Shown here: positions 47,203 to 58,800 of the stretch, piece after piece
How the letters are laid out: each line of letters starts with the position of its first letter
Position numbering within the stretch: the stretch's first letter is position 1
Source of the DNA: Choristoneura fumiferana
Taxonomy: Eukaryota > Arthropoda > Insecta > Lepidoptera > Tortricidae
Direction of reading: 5' to 3'
Length of the DNA: 64,000 bases
NCBI RefSeq assembly: GCF_025370935.1
Contig: NC_133476.1
Location: forward strand, 11,421,795 to 11,485,794
The notes under the pieces: generated by a model
The model's input: the letters and a program-made list of their open reading frames with translations, nothing else
What the model was told of the DNA's origin: nothing
Database searches by the model: none
Program-made: the position numbers and the translations under genes

Positions 47203-47726
47203 TTCCAAACAAGTTACTACGTATAAGTATATTTATCGGAAATATGTGTAGCTATATGCTTAGTAAAAATGCCTTGACTTACAGTAAAGGACGTAAGGTG
47301 AGAGTTCACTATGAAGAATTAGTCCTTTTGTGTTGGCAGGGTAGAATACACGTCGTATTGCTAAAATGTGGCTACCCGCAAAATATTTATGTTTTACCAA
47401 AGAACATCGGATCGATGTATGTATGGAAGAACAAAAAAAAATAGTTTATATTTATAGCAATGTATTCCAAACAAGTTACTACGTATAAGTATATTTATCG
47501 GAAATATGTGTAGCTATATGCTTAGTAAAAATGCCTTGACTTACAGTAAAGGACGTAAGGTGAGAGTTCACTATGAAGAATTAGTCCTTTTGTGTTGGCA
47601 GGGTAGAATACACGTCGTATTGCTAAAATGTGGCTACCCGCAAAATATTTATGTTTTACCAAAGAACATCGGATCGATGTATGTATGGAAGAACAAAAAA
47701 AATTAGTTTATATTTATAGCAATGTA
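47203..47726. repeat. 262-base perfect tandem duplication
   Basis: Unit 1 (47203-47464) and unit 2 (47465-47726) are almost identical from ttccaaacaagttactacgt to tttatagcaatgta; only the A-run near the end differs. The same 66-codon open stretch therefore appears twice. Confidence 0.95.
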
Positions 47727-47809
47727 TTAAAATAGGTTATTTTCGGTAAACCATAGAAGTTTCTATGTACTATTATGGCAGAATAGGTATCCTATATAAA
47801 TTAAATAAT

Positions 47810-47855
47810 TCTCAAAATTACTATTCCACGCGGACGAAGTCGCGGCAAAAGCTAG
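47810..47855 (+). mobile_element. Helitron 3' end
   Basis: Hairpin cgcggacgaagtcgcg, then gcaaaagCTAG, then T. Typical lepidopteran Helitron terminus. The 5' end was not found with confidence. Confidence 0.75.
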
Positions 47856-47859
47856 TTAT

Positions 47860-47967
47860 AAATAAACCCGCGTAGCTCACCCAAAAACAGTGAGATTTGA
47901 CATTCCGGAGAACTCCTCGCTACACTAGTGCCTCTAGCGGCGAATTCATACGCGATAGCCCTCATTG
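47860..47967 (-). mobile_element. Truncated AATGAGGGCTATCG element abutting the Helitron end
   Basis: aataaacccgcgtagctcac to cgcgatagccctcatt is the reverse complement of the first ~110 bases of 41217-41642. Confidence 0.7.
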
Positions 47968-48347
47968 TTGGCTTCCTTATTTTCATGCATTATTATGCAA
48001 TTAAATATCATGCTAACTTTTAATATGTATGGAAATATCAAAACCATTTCGAGAAACAAGCTTTCGGTACAGTTTCTATGTATCAGATTTAAAAAAAAAC
48101 ATACATTATTAAGATATTCGTTGAAATGTTTTGATCTTCAAATGACCTTTCTCTACGTCATCAAATGAACAATGGATAATGATTCCTATGCCTTATTCAA
48201 AAAAAAAAACACCGACGTCTGTCTAGTCTAAGTCAAACACAAGTGACGTTGACGTATCGTTTCGTTTTGTAGTAATTGTAGTTTGTTTGTTATTTAAAAC
48301 ACAAAGAGTAAATAAAACCAGCATATTATCTCTAACGGAACAGAAAA

Positions 48348-49480
48348 TGGCCAAAGGACGGCTAATTTCGAAAAAGCCGATTCCCGGAATTTGCCACTAG
48401 TGGACAATGTTATGATACTGGAGTTCATGACGAATTCTAGCAACCAAACATCGCTGAAATAAGAGGAGCTAAAGCTCTTATGTAAGTAAATTCTGGCTTA
48501 AAAATAACAACTTATTATTTTGATACCAAATTAAATAGTACTACAGTTGAATTTATTTTCTCCCTTTTTAGGTCATCCCGGGATAGTTACTTGTCCTCAG
48601 CTGTGGGATATGTGGAAGTGCAGAGAGCTTGGGAATCTGTATTGTCAAAGCCAGAATTGTACCAGAGCATAGAACACAAAAGTCATATACTGTAATGGCC
48701 AAAATAAGGGAAACTGATGCCGAATCTTAGTCAAACTGTTCTGATTGTGCAGCTTCTGCAGGTAAGATCTATTAAATCTTTCCTTGCGTAACTTTGATTG
48801 ATTTAAAAAAAAGTCTTTTTGTAACTATAGTTTTTTATAAATGTTTTTTTTTTATTACTTACAATATAAAAAAAATAGGCAGGATGTTACCAATTTAACC
48901 TCAAATCAATCAGTTATTTATACCAACCTCTCTTTTTTAAGGTGGCTGCAAGCATTCTTTACTGCTTTTATTTTGGCTTGAAAAGCAGAGTTGTGAGCCT
49001 TCCTGCACATCTACACAATGCTTCTGGATTAAGCCTACTTTGGATCTGAACGAACTAAACATGTTTGGCAGAAGATGTATACAAAAATGTTAAAAAAATT
49101 AAGATGGCTCCAAGAGATCCTACATTTTACAAACTTTTTATGAACAATGTGTGCAAAGAGATGCAAAAGGTTCACTAATATGTAATTTACAACAACAATT
49201 AAAAAAAAAAACTTTTAATCTCTTTGACATGTCGGTAGATTTTTTTTGAAAAGGAAAGTAATCATGATTTTGAATATTTAAAGACACATTAGATCACCAA
49301 ATAGGTAAAGATGATATAGAAAAAATAAACCAGAAACAGCAAATCAGGTAATAGTAAATATTGGCATTAATTCGGCAGGGACGGCTCACTGCTTCAAAAT
49401 TGTATGAAGCTGCTCACTGCAAGACTGATGGCATTAGTCCGACAAACTTTTTGGAAAACTTTTATATATCCAAAAATAAT
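48348..49480 (+). pseudogene. Decayed SWIM-finger/YqaJ-nuclease partner of the adjacent transposase
   Basis: A protein typical of ISL2EU/IS4EU transposons can be followed through stops and frameshifts. Exon near 48400-48480 (VDNVMILEFM). Exon from 48572 (SSRDSYLSSAVGYVEVQRAW ... PE). Then CSDCAASAG|GCKHSLLLLFWLEKQ across the splice at 48762/48942, a SWIM-type CxC...CxH zinc finger, followed by CTSTQCFWIKPTLD. Near 49376-49420 comes GRLTASKLYEAAHCKTDG, the opening motif of a YqaJ-type exonuclease. The nuclease's catalytic remainder is missing. The element's own exonuclease would process DNA during transposition; this copy cannot. Confidence 0.7.
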
Positions 49481-49904
49481 GTTAAGTGCCAAATGTAACT
49501 AACATCACAATACAAGTAACTTAGCCGTATTCTTGAAATTTATATTTATACCTATGACTGCGCGGAGCGTTAGGGTTGGCAGCTACAATAGTTACATATA
49601 TGTGAATATTTATTTTTAGCTTAATATCATATACATGTTAATGTAACAGTTGATGTATACAAATTAGTGTATGTGTAGTATACATACTTATGAGTTCTTC
49701 AATGTGTATGTATTAATGAGTATTAGGATGATTCTAATTTTGTGCAGTTTTAAATGGTATATTTATGTCCTTGGCAGTACTACACAAAATGTTAACAACT
49801 GAAGAATGTTTTAACTAAATATGTTTTAATTTTTGTCCTACTTTTTGTATCACAGAAACATATTTTATTATTATTAAAATAAAACAATTCATGTCTTTAC
49901 AAAT

Positions 49905-51513
49905 TCAGTTTATTTTTATTAAATCACCCTGCAAATTTATAAGCCCACAAGCAATCATTATGATTTGATCCAAGAAGCCTACATGTTTGTGATTGACAAC
50001 AGAGTGGGGCTTTAAGATTTTAAATTCTCTAATTCGCCTGATGACACGCTCAACATGGATTCGCAAACTTGCAATCGTTTTGCTCTTAAGGACTTCTTCT
50101 CTGGAAGGTTTCTGATTTGCGTAAACGCTTGGTGGACGCAATAGTTTTATATTCTTATTTACTAATGCAGACTCAATTTCTTTGAAGCCTCTATCGGCTA
50201 ATATCACTGCGTTAACAGGAAGACATTCGATCAGGCAACTCTTTTCCACAAGGGCTTTATCAGAAATCCGCCCACCATAACCTTGGATATAAAACTGATA
50301 AAGCCACTTGGAGTACAACCAATTAAATATTTTAAAGTATTACAGCTTTTATACTGAGACCAGGTTTGAGATTGCCTCAAAGGATTTGTGGGTTTTTCTA
50401 TCTGAATTTCAAAGCAGTCTATTATCATTTGCACATTGGAATAGTCAATTTTGAAAACCAGAGGTAAATTTCTTTTTATTTGTAAGGCTGATGGCAAGAA
50501 TATAAAGTTTTGGAAATAATTTGCCAACACTTCTACACCTTGTTGGAAAAGATTTGTCATCTTCGGTCGAGTTATTTCAAATACATCACACATTCTATCC
50601 AATGTGTCATTCTGTTTGATTTTGAATAATGTAATTATCAAAGACATAATACTTGTTTTTATTGCACTTTTTCTACTATAGTGTTTATTAACCAAACATA
50701 TTTTTGAGGAAAACCTAAATAAGTTTTTGGGTTTTTATAGATTAGTGCTAAAAATAGATTTTTCAAATTAGATTTAGTTGAAACAATCTCTTCACTTTCT
50801 GTTTCTGAAGGAAAGTTATTTATTGAAGGACTAGATGCCTCTTGTACATTGACAACTTCTTCCTCCCACAGTGAGGTACTGCTTCTTGGACTTTGGCATA
50901 ATATCTTCTTCTTAAAGTGTGTATTTGTTCCCTTATCAAAACACACAATCTTTTCACACTGCACTGCAGCATTCACTTTGATTGGTAATGTTGATCCTGA
51001 AGTACTAGGTATTATATTTTGGTTTAACTTTTGTTTCTTTGGTGTTTCTTGTGTGTCCTCGCATCGTAGTAAATCACACAAAACAGATCGCTTCTGACCC
51101 ACAGTTAATGGAACGCGTCGAAGCTGAGCATTTCGTGCCATTACTGGTTGCTCATTCATCAGCTTACATTTGTAATAATTTTGGATATCTTCTCGCTGCA
51201 AAATAAAACAATATTATAATAATTAATAAATACGATCTAATTTATACGAGTACTCAATGGTCAAGACTTTATTATTATATATAAGCGACTATATTATATA
51301 CAAACAATTGTGTAAAAGTAATGTGTTTGTTTAAATAAGTACATACGTATAAATGATCTTCACAACAAAACTGCAAATAGTTTTTGATGTATTTTTGTTC
51401 CACTTTACGACACCATTCCTCTTGCAGTCGTTCTGGATTGGTACGAATAACAAATCCGGGTTATCCCGGCTGTTATTCGGACATAAAGGGACGAAACACT
51501 TGTAGCCTTCCAT
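49905..51513 (-). pseudogene. THAP plus DDE transposase (ISL2EU/IS4EU-like), frameshifted
   Basis: Read from 51513 leftward. The THAP zinc finger starts MEGYKCFVPLCPNNSRDNPD; after a frameshift near 51418 it continues EWCRKV and YLQFCCEDH, completing C2CH. A donor (gtatgt) and an acceptor (ttttgcag before 51196) join it to REDIQNYYKCKLMNEQPVMA. A linker region follows, then (second frameshift near 50682) an HTH segment NDTLDRMCDVFEITRPKMT. The DDE_Tnp_4-type catalytic core has first Asp in QMIIDCFEI, second Asp in AVILADRGFKEI, and Glu in IHVERVIRRIREFKIL, with a third frameshift near 50282 (SKV/YGGRISDKALVEK). All three acidic residues survive, but three frameshifts make it inactive as read. 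Confidence 0.8.
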
Positions 51514-51640
51514 TTTAAACAAGTTCCGTATGCGATTTCAAGTTTTTTGAGGTTAGCAGTCCGCGGTGACGTTAATACCTTGACGTTGACGAAACGTTTT
51601 TTTTTTGTGCAGTCAAAGACTACACTATCCATTGAGGATT

Positions 51641-52001
51641 TGATGACGTCACGCCAGCAATAAATTGATATATTTTTTATAGTAGATAGGATTAATTAAA
51701 AAAAAATACCGAAATTAGTTTCTTAAAATAGTCTATATTTATCAAATACATTATAATAACCATCAAAAAAAAATGAAGCATGACCAATTAAATCATTTTT
51801 AGTTTTATTGATTTATTATGATTGATTGATTGATTTTTAGTTTTATACTAAATTTAAAAATTATTAAAAAAAATTATGAAAAGAACCATTAAGTGTGCTG
51901 TTTACACCTGATTAATAAATAAATAATTTATGAAATTATTGTTGCTAAGCTCATAACCCTTTTTTGCTTTGACCGTGGGTTTGACCTAATCGTGTCAGTA
52001 A
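51641..52001. other. AT-rich sequence up to the gap
   Basis: Simple attgattgattgatt tract at about 51820-51835. No coding frame. Confidence 0.5.
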
Positions 52002-52101
52002 NNNNNNNNNNNNNNNNNNNNNNNNNNNNNNNNNNNNNNNNNNNNNNNNNNNNNNNNNNNNNNNNNNNNNNNNNNNNNNNNNNNNNNNNNNNNNNNNNNN
52101 N
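52002..52101. other. Assembly gap of exactly 100 N
   Basis: One hundred N, the conventional placeholder for a join of unknown length. The left contig ends in unrelated AT-rich sequence. The right contig begins inside an inverted-repeat element homologous to 27411. Confidence 0.98.
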
Positions 52102-52801
52102 GAATGGGTTTCGTTCGTTGGGCCGGTGTGTATTGTACGCGCCAATGTTAGTTACCGCCACGCTTCGGATCGCCGGCACACGCCAACGTTGGTGTTCGCT
52201 AAGCCGTCCAGACGACCAACGATCCATTCGTTGGGCCGGTGTGTACGCGCTATAAGGCAATTAAGGCAATCGATATAATTAACAATTCTATACATGTGAA
52301 TTATTATATACCGACTATAAATGAATTGAAATAAATTGGTCTTATTGGCGGCACTTTTTTAGTGACGCCTGGTGACGGACGGCCTTTGCGGACGGCATAA
52401 AAAATGGAGTTAGTGGCCATAGAGCACAAAGAAGGCCACGTACCATTAGTAAATAACATTCCCATTGGCGTTTGTTTCTTTTTCGACAATATCAAGCGAT
52501 ATCATTGGTTAAATTTCAGTTTAGAAATTCAGCTTCTTATCTGTCGCATTTATGTCATGTCATATATGTCATCATCATCACTATGTTCTTATCTGTGTGC
52601 CGACGAGTTTTCCTGCTGACGATAGATTTATTCGGCTAGGTACAGCAAATTAAATAGATTAATGTTATTAAATGTACTTTACTGTTTAGTTTAGATGTTA
52701 TTAATCAAAGTTTTAGTTTAAGCTCGAATGTATCAGTGATGTATTTCAACTAGCCTATAATAAAAACAGTAGTCTTTTTCGAAAAAGTGAGATTGTCGTT
52801 T

Positions 52802-55800
52802 ATGATGGATGGAAATGATTAACGTCTAAATCGCGAAAAGGATAATTTCTCAGCATGGACTCGTTTGTCTCAGGTAACTTGAATTTATGGGACGCTACAT
52901 TCCTTTCCTTGGTACCATGTTGCTACATTTATTGATGACATTTGACTAACCTACTTGTAGTGAAACACTAATTAAGTCAAATAGTTTGAAATGTACGTGA
53001 ACTAACAATAAAATTGTTTTATCTTTATTTAGATATATCAAGGTACATTAGATAGATGGACACCATATGCAAGAGGAAGATGGATTGGAACTATTATTCT
53101 ACTAGCAGTATTTATGCTACGAATATTTGCCAAGCAAGTAAGCAACAATTTATTCTAGAATCTAAAGAAATTTAAGGAAGCCACATCTACATCCTACAAC
53201 TTCTATAAGTGTCAAGTCTCATGGTGTACAGGAGATATTCATATGTGATGATTTTTACAACATAAATGTGCATTATAGTTAATTATTTAGTTGTATGTAA
53301 TAAAAATATCTGTTTGCTCTGTGATATAACACAAAAACAGTTGAATTATGTAGAGCCTACTGCATGTGATTTTAGGCTAATATCATATGTTGTTTAGTTA
53401 TCGTAACTACAGCAGGCTGACCAGTCAAGGTTAAGATATGATGAATATAATGTAATATTATCTTTTATCTTGAGTATAGTACATGTAGTTGGTATCCAGA
53501 AACCTTTTCTTACTTAACAGTCAATGGCCAAAGGGCGGATGGCGGATGCAATATGGTCACAAAAGCATAAGATGGATAAAACCGATTAAATTTAGAGGAA
53601 TGTTTATGTATAAAAATAAATGCAATTTTTGTTATACATAAATTATTATTTTTTTTAATACTTGATCTTGCAATCAGTCCCTAGACTAAGCAGATGGGTT
53701 GAAGTGAGATTGGCTTGTTGAGGAAGATCCCCATCGGGAGCCTCTTCTCTTTCAACATCTACGCTTCAGCTGTCAGTGCTGGTTACTAGATCCATTATAG
53801 CAGATCTTTTAAGACGCTTTTTATGAGCTGGCTTGGCTAACCTGGTAGCAAGACGATTTGTATGCCTTTCTAGTCTTTGTTTGTAGCAGTTAGCAACTGA
53901 GGTTATTTCCTCCTTCACTGTGTTCATTTTCAGTTGTTTGTGAACATCGGAAATTTTGATAAACCATGGTGCATTTGAGATGCTTTTTTAGGATGGCGTT
54001 TTGCATTCTCTGTAGGATGTTTATGTTAGAGGTGGCAGCAGAGCCCCAGAGTTGTACACCGTAGGTCCATATCGGCTTTAAGATGGTCTTATACACTAGT
54101 AATTTATTATCTGTGCTGTCTGTGCTGAGTACAGAGTTTTGGTTTAAAGAAATTTATTACTCAAAAGAAATTTTTACATTTCACTGAATGAGAATCATGC
54201 ATGTTAGTAGTGAATGTTATTGATTTATTGCAATATATTATACATTGCATGTTTCTCATTTTTAGGTTCACTTGGTCTCTTTTGGATTGTATGTGGCGTC
54301 TCCAGTTTAGTTTCCGATCGAGATACATGCCTTAATATTTTACAGTATCTTTGTGGGGCAGTTCGTTCCCTTGTTGCAATGTGAAAGTGACTGTACTGAT
54401 TTAGTTGTACTTAAATTCACTCTCCACTTCTTCAACCAACTCTGTATCTTGTTTAGATTGTCCTGTATCATTTTAGAGGCGGTGTATGGGTTATTATGAC
54501 TTGCTACAACTGCTGTATCATCTGCATATGTCGCTGTGGTGATTCCTGGCCTCGCTGGCAAGTCCACTTTAAAAATTGTGTACAGCATGGGCCGAGCATG
54601 GATTCCTGTGGTACGCCTGCTAAGATGTCGTACAACTTGGATGTCCTTCTTTTACTTGAATATATTAGATATGATTTCAAAAGCTCAAACAATGTGTGAG
54701 GAAGCCTTAATTTTGTATAAAAGTCCACACCACCCCACCCCACGTCTATGCCACACCTTATCAAAAGCCTGTTTGATGTCAAGAAATGCAGAACTCTTTA
54801 CCTTCTAACGATTTTCTGATACTTTTGTACACTTGGTGTACTTACTCCATTGCACCATGTTCTGTTTGAGATCCAAACTGGTGATCAGGTATTATGGATT
54901 TCTCAGCAAGTATTGAGAGCATTCTCTGAAGTAAAAGTTTCTCAAAAAGCTTTGATACTACTGGAAGCAGACTAATAAGTCTTTATACATAAATCAGTAC
55001 ATAATACTCTATCCTCCATAGTACATAATGGGAACTATATTTACTGTCACTTCAATTTAGATTTGTCACTAAACTGCGATACTGTAATTATTATATCTAT
55101 CCCTAAGAAATATATTAGTCATCAAATTAACCAAATCTGTCTCTAAGTATGAGTTGTCAGATTAATGTAAACCTGTATCCTAAATTATAGTTCGATCATA
55201 AAATTCAATCACCAAAATAATAGATCTGTCACCTAATAAATAGATCAGTTCCTTAATTTGATGCTCTACCTATTCTACTAAGGCAGGTCTGGTTAGGTAC
55301 AATGACCAGAGAGCGAGGAGAAGTGTTAAGTAGAACCGCGACCCTCAGTGCGCGAGCGGGCCGCGGCCCGCGAAGTGCAAGAACCGAACATTTTTTGCTA
55401 ATGCTTGTATGATGAATATGTTTGTAGTAGGTACTTGAGTCTTGAATGTTTGTATGTATTTTAGTATATGTATATGTCTACCCGTTGTTTAGAACCCATA
55501 GAACAAACTTTGCTTAGTTTTGGGCTGGGTCAATTGGTGTGATTTCGGAGAAGATTATTATTATTTCATTTATGGTATATCATTATCATCAAATTTCAGT
55601 TCAATTATTTGTTGATCAATATTATTTTCCAGTGATTATAATTAGTTTTTAGGAAGCCATTTCTATATTTTTTGGTGATTAAGTTTTAGTTACACATCTA
55701 TTATTTTGGAATCCAATATAATTATTTGATGATCAATATTATTTCTGAGTAATTTTTAAATAATATTTAGGTAACCGTTTTAATATTATTTGGTGATTCA

Positions 55801-58800
55801 ATTTAGGTGAAAGATCTACTATTTTAGGAACAAATATTATTTATTAGGTTGCCGAAAACGCATTTATTAGTTAGGTGCTCAATAAAATCATACCCGTACA
55901 TATTAGTATATTGAGAAAGTACTTTTAAATTATCACCTTCTGAGAATTCCAAGACTATTAAGTGTTTCTATCTATTATGTCTTAGATTTGTCATTATGGC
56001 AAATTAAATTATATCCATATATATCATTCGACACGATTTTGACTTAATTTGCATCTGTCAGCCGCCCATTAGCTATTAAAGTCGACGCCATAATTCGTGA
56101 GACTAAATTGACAAGTCAATGACAGTTACAGGGTTACCAGGGTTCGACGAAATTAAATAGTGATGTAGCCGACTAAATGGTGTGCTAAGTGGCATTTTTT
56201 TGTACAATTTCGGGAATATTGTTGTTGCAATTGTCACTTTCATGGAGAAAATAGAGATCTTTACAATAGATGAACTACTAAATACCTACTTGTTTTTGTA
56301 AGGTTCTTAAGTATTAGGGTGGGAATTCGGAAGTACTTTGGACAAGGGAAGAAAAACTGGTAGATATTATTTTTTATAAGTAGTATTTATTAGGTTTATA
56401 AATTGAGATCGATTCAAGAGCATGCGGTCCGATCCGTGAATCATTTCATAGGCTTAAGATCCATTACATTTAGACGACCAGATGGCCTAGTTGTTAGAGA
56501 ACCTGACTACGAAGCTTGAGGTCCCGGGTTCGATTCCCGTGTCGGGGCAGATATTTGTATGAAAAATACGAATGTTTGTTCTCGGGTCTTGGGTGTTTAA
56601 TATGTATTTAAGTATGTATCTATCTATATAATTATATTTATCCGTTGCTTAGTACCCATAACACAAGCTTTGCTAAGCTTACTTTGGGACTAGGTCAATT
56701 GGTGTGAATTGTCCCGTGATATTTTTTATTTATTTTATATTACGATTCAAAGTGAAAAATCGACAAATGCCCCGCACCGCCCCTAGCCCTATAATACTAC
56801 GAAGTGTATAAAATTCGAACTTCTTATCTTGCCGTCCTGCTGACGTTAATATTATTTAATACGACAGTGAGAGTGGCGGTACGATACGAACTTCGATTTT
56901 AGAATTTCGTAATAGTCCCCCTGCCCCTGCCAATTGCGACACATTACCGGTGACAAAATGGCGTCTCTTCTGAAGATAATGATGAAACTATTACTTCGGT
57001 TAGCGCACTGCGCACTTGGGGACGGCAATGATATCATGCGCATATAAAATAATTAAAGCGGATTTAAGGTGAGGCCAATCAAAACAATAAATAAAATAAT
57101 TGTCGTTGGTTCGTATTTGCACTTCTCACAATGATATCTTACATTGCAAAGTAAATTATTAAACTAATTTGATATTGTCACCGCAAATAATGAATAAATA
57201 TCACTAGAAGCCAATGCCGTAATGTTTATTATATCGACACGAACAGCACTACCCTGACTGTGGCAACACTTGAGCACAATGAATTGTCAACCGACTGAAG
57301 GACTTCGAATCCACGGTCATGAAAAAAATAAAAAATAAAATAATTGTCAACCGACTGAAGGACTTCGAATCCACGGTCATGAAATAAATTTAAAAAAAAA
57401 TGAATTGTCAATTTAGTCTCACGAATTATGGCGTCGACCATACATTTGATTTGGAGTTACATAACAAACAATATTTTTATGCTAAATAGTCTTTACTTTG
57501 GTTTTTAATTTTGTGTAATTCTGACAACTGCCATGATCACATGTCAATCAACTGTAAACAATTACTTTGCTCATCCATGACCTTACAATAGCTATATCTT
57601 TGCAACAAATGTGTGTTCACGCAGCTCCTCCACCTCCCAAACTGTGAGAACACACAAACCCAACTATCACCACCACCACACAACACTGATGCATTTCAAA
57701 CTCAACCAGAGTTCATCCTCAGAGCAACGCAACTGTTTACTATGCCACCAAACAAATATTTAAATTTCTTATTGTAAATTGCCAAGTATGCATTTTATTT
57801 TTCACAAACATACTTAAAATTTAAAATGACAAGTAACTGTAAATAAGGGATAAGTTTGCCTTTGTACAACTCTTTCTGGTATTAATTGTTATTTGCATCT
57901 GTTTTATGTACAGTAAAAAGTTATACAATATAATATGTAATATACTACAAATTTAAATGTTTGTTTTGGTTTTTGGTATGTTAAGTTCCCAATCTGCTAA
58001 AGGTATGCATGGGAACTGCAAGCTGAGCCTTCTGAGAAAAGGCCCTTGCCCAACAGTGGGGTGTAGATAGATATGAATCAACATATGTGACTCGTAATGT
58101 TAAAATTTACCAAGTTTGAACTGGGAATGGGCCGAATATTCGCTTTATATTCTTCATTCGTCATATACAGTCGAATAAAAAATGAAAAAAAAAATCGGCA
58201 GGTTTACCAAAGATTCGGCTAAATCACCGAATGTTCGGCAAAGTGGTACTCAAACTTTTTACTGTATTAAGCCATGTCTGAGTTGGTGTTAAATGTGTTA
58301 TTTTTATGAGGTACAGTGAGGCTTTATGTTATGTTAAAAGAAACTCATGATACGTTATGCCTATCCAATATATTAAAATTGTAAACACCGATTTCATCAA
58401 AATTCTTATATACACACCCACTGGATCAAATCAATAACACATTTATCTATAATTCGTGTCTTTTAACTAAATGTCTAATCACTTTTCTCACCAAAATTCA
58501 TTTAATAATCCCAATATTTATTTTTAATTTGCAAAATCTTCGTCGAAATCTGATTTTATTTCTTGATTGAAACATGTGTATAATCTTTAGTAAGTAGCAT
58601 AGACTAGAGTAGAGATGGTAGAAAATTTGACCTTTTTGAAAATCGATTAATGCGCGGATGAATAAGCGATTTTTATTTATTTTCCTTAAAATTAAAAAAT
58701 AGTTACTGCTATTAGAATTGAATAAACATTTGGAATTAAATCAAGTATTGTAAATAATAAAATAGACAAAAATACGTTGATCTATTAAAATAATAAGTAA

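Larger units (their letters stand above)
48200..51640. mobile_element. ISL2EU/IS4EU-like DNA transposon, decayed two-gene copy
   Basis: The convergent THAP-DDE transposase (-) and SWIM/YqaJ protein (+) within 3.3 kb form the known two-gene layout of ISL2EU elements. Exact termini are not determined. A tgacgttgacg word occurs near both ends (48244, 51583) but in direct orientation. Boundaries are approximate. Confidence 0.65.

Noticed and set aside
48244..51593. tgacgttgacg words near both ends of the ISL2EU-like element as terminal inverted repeats
   Set aside because: They are in direct, not inverted, orientation and too short to define the termini.
52404..52619. 71-codon frame upstream of the second RER1 copy
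   Set aside because: Exists only because of the indels near the gap; the first copy has a different frame there.
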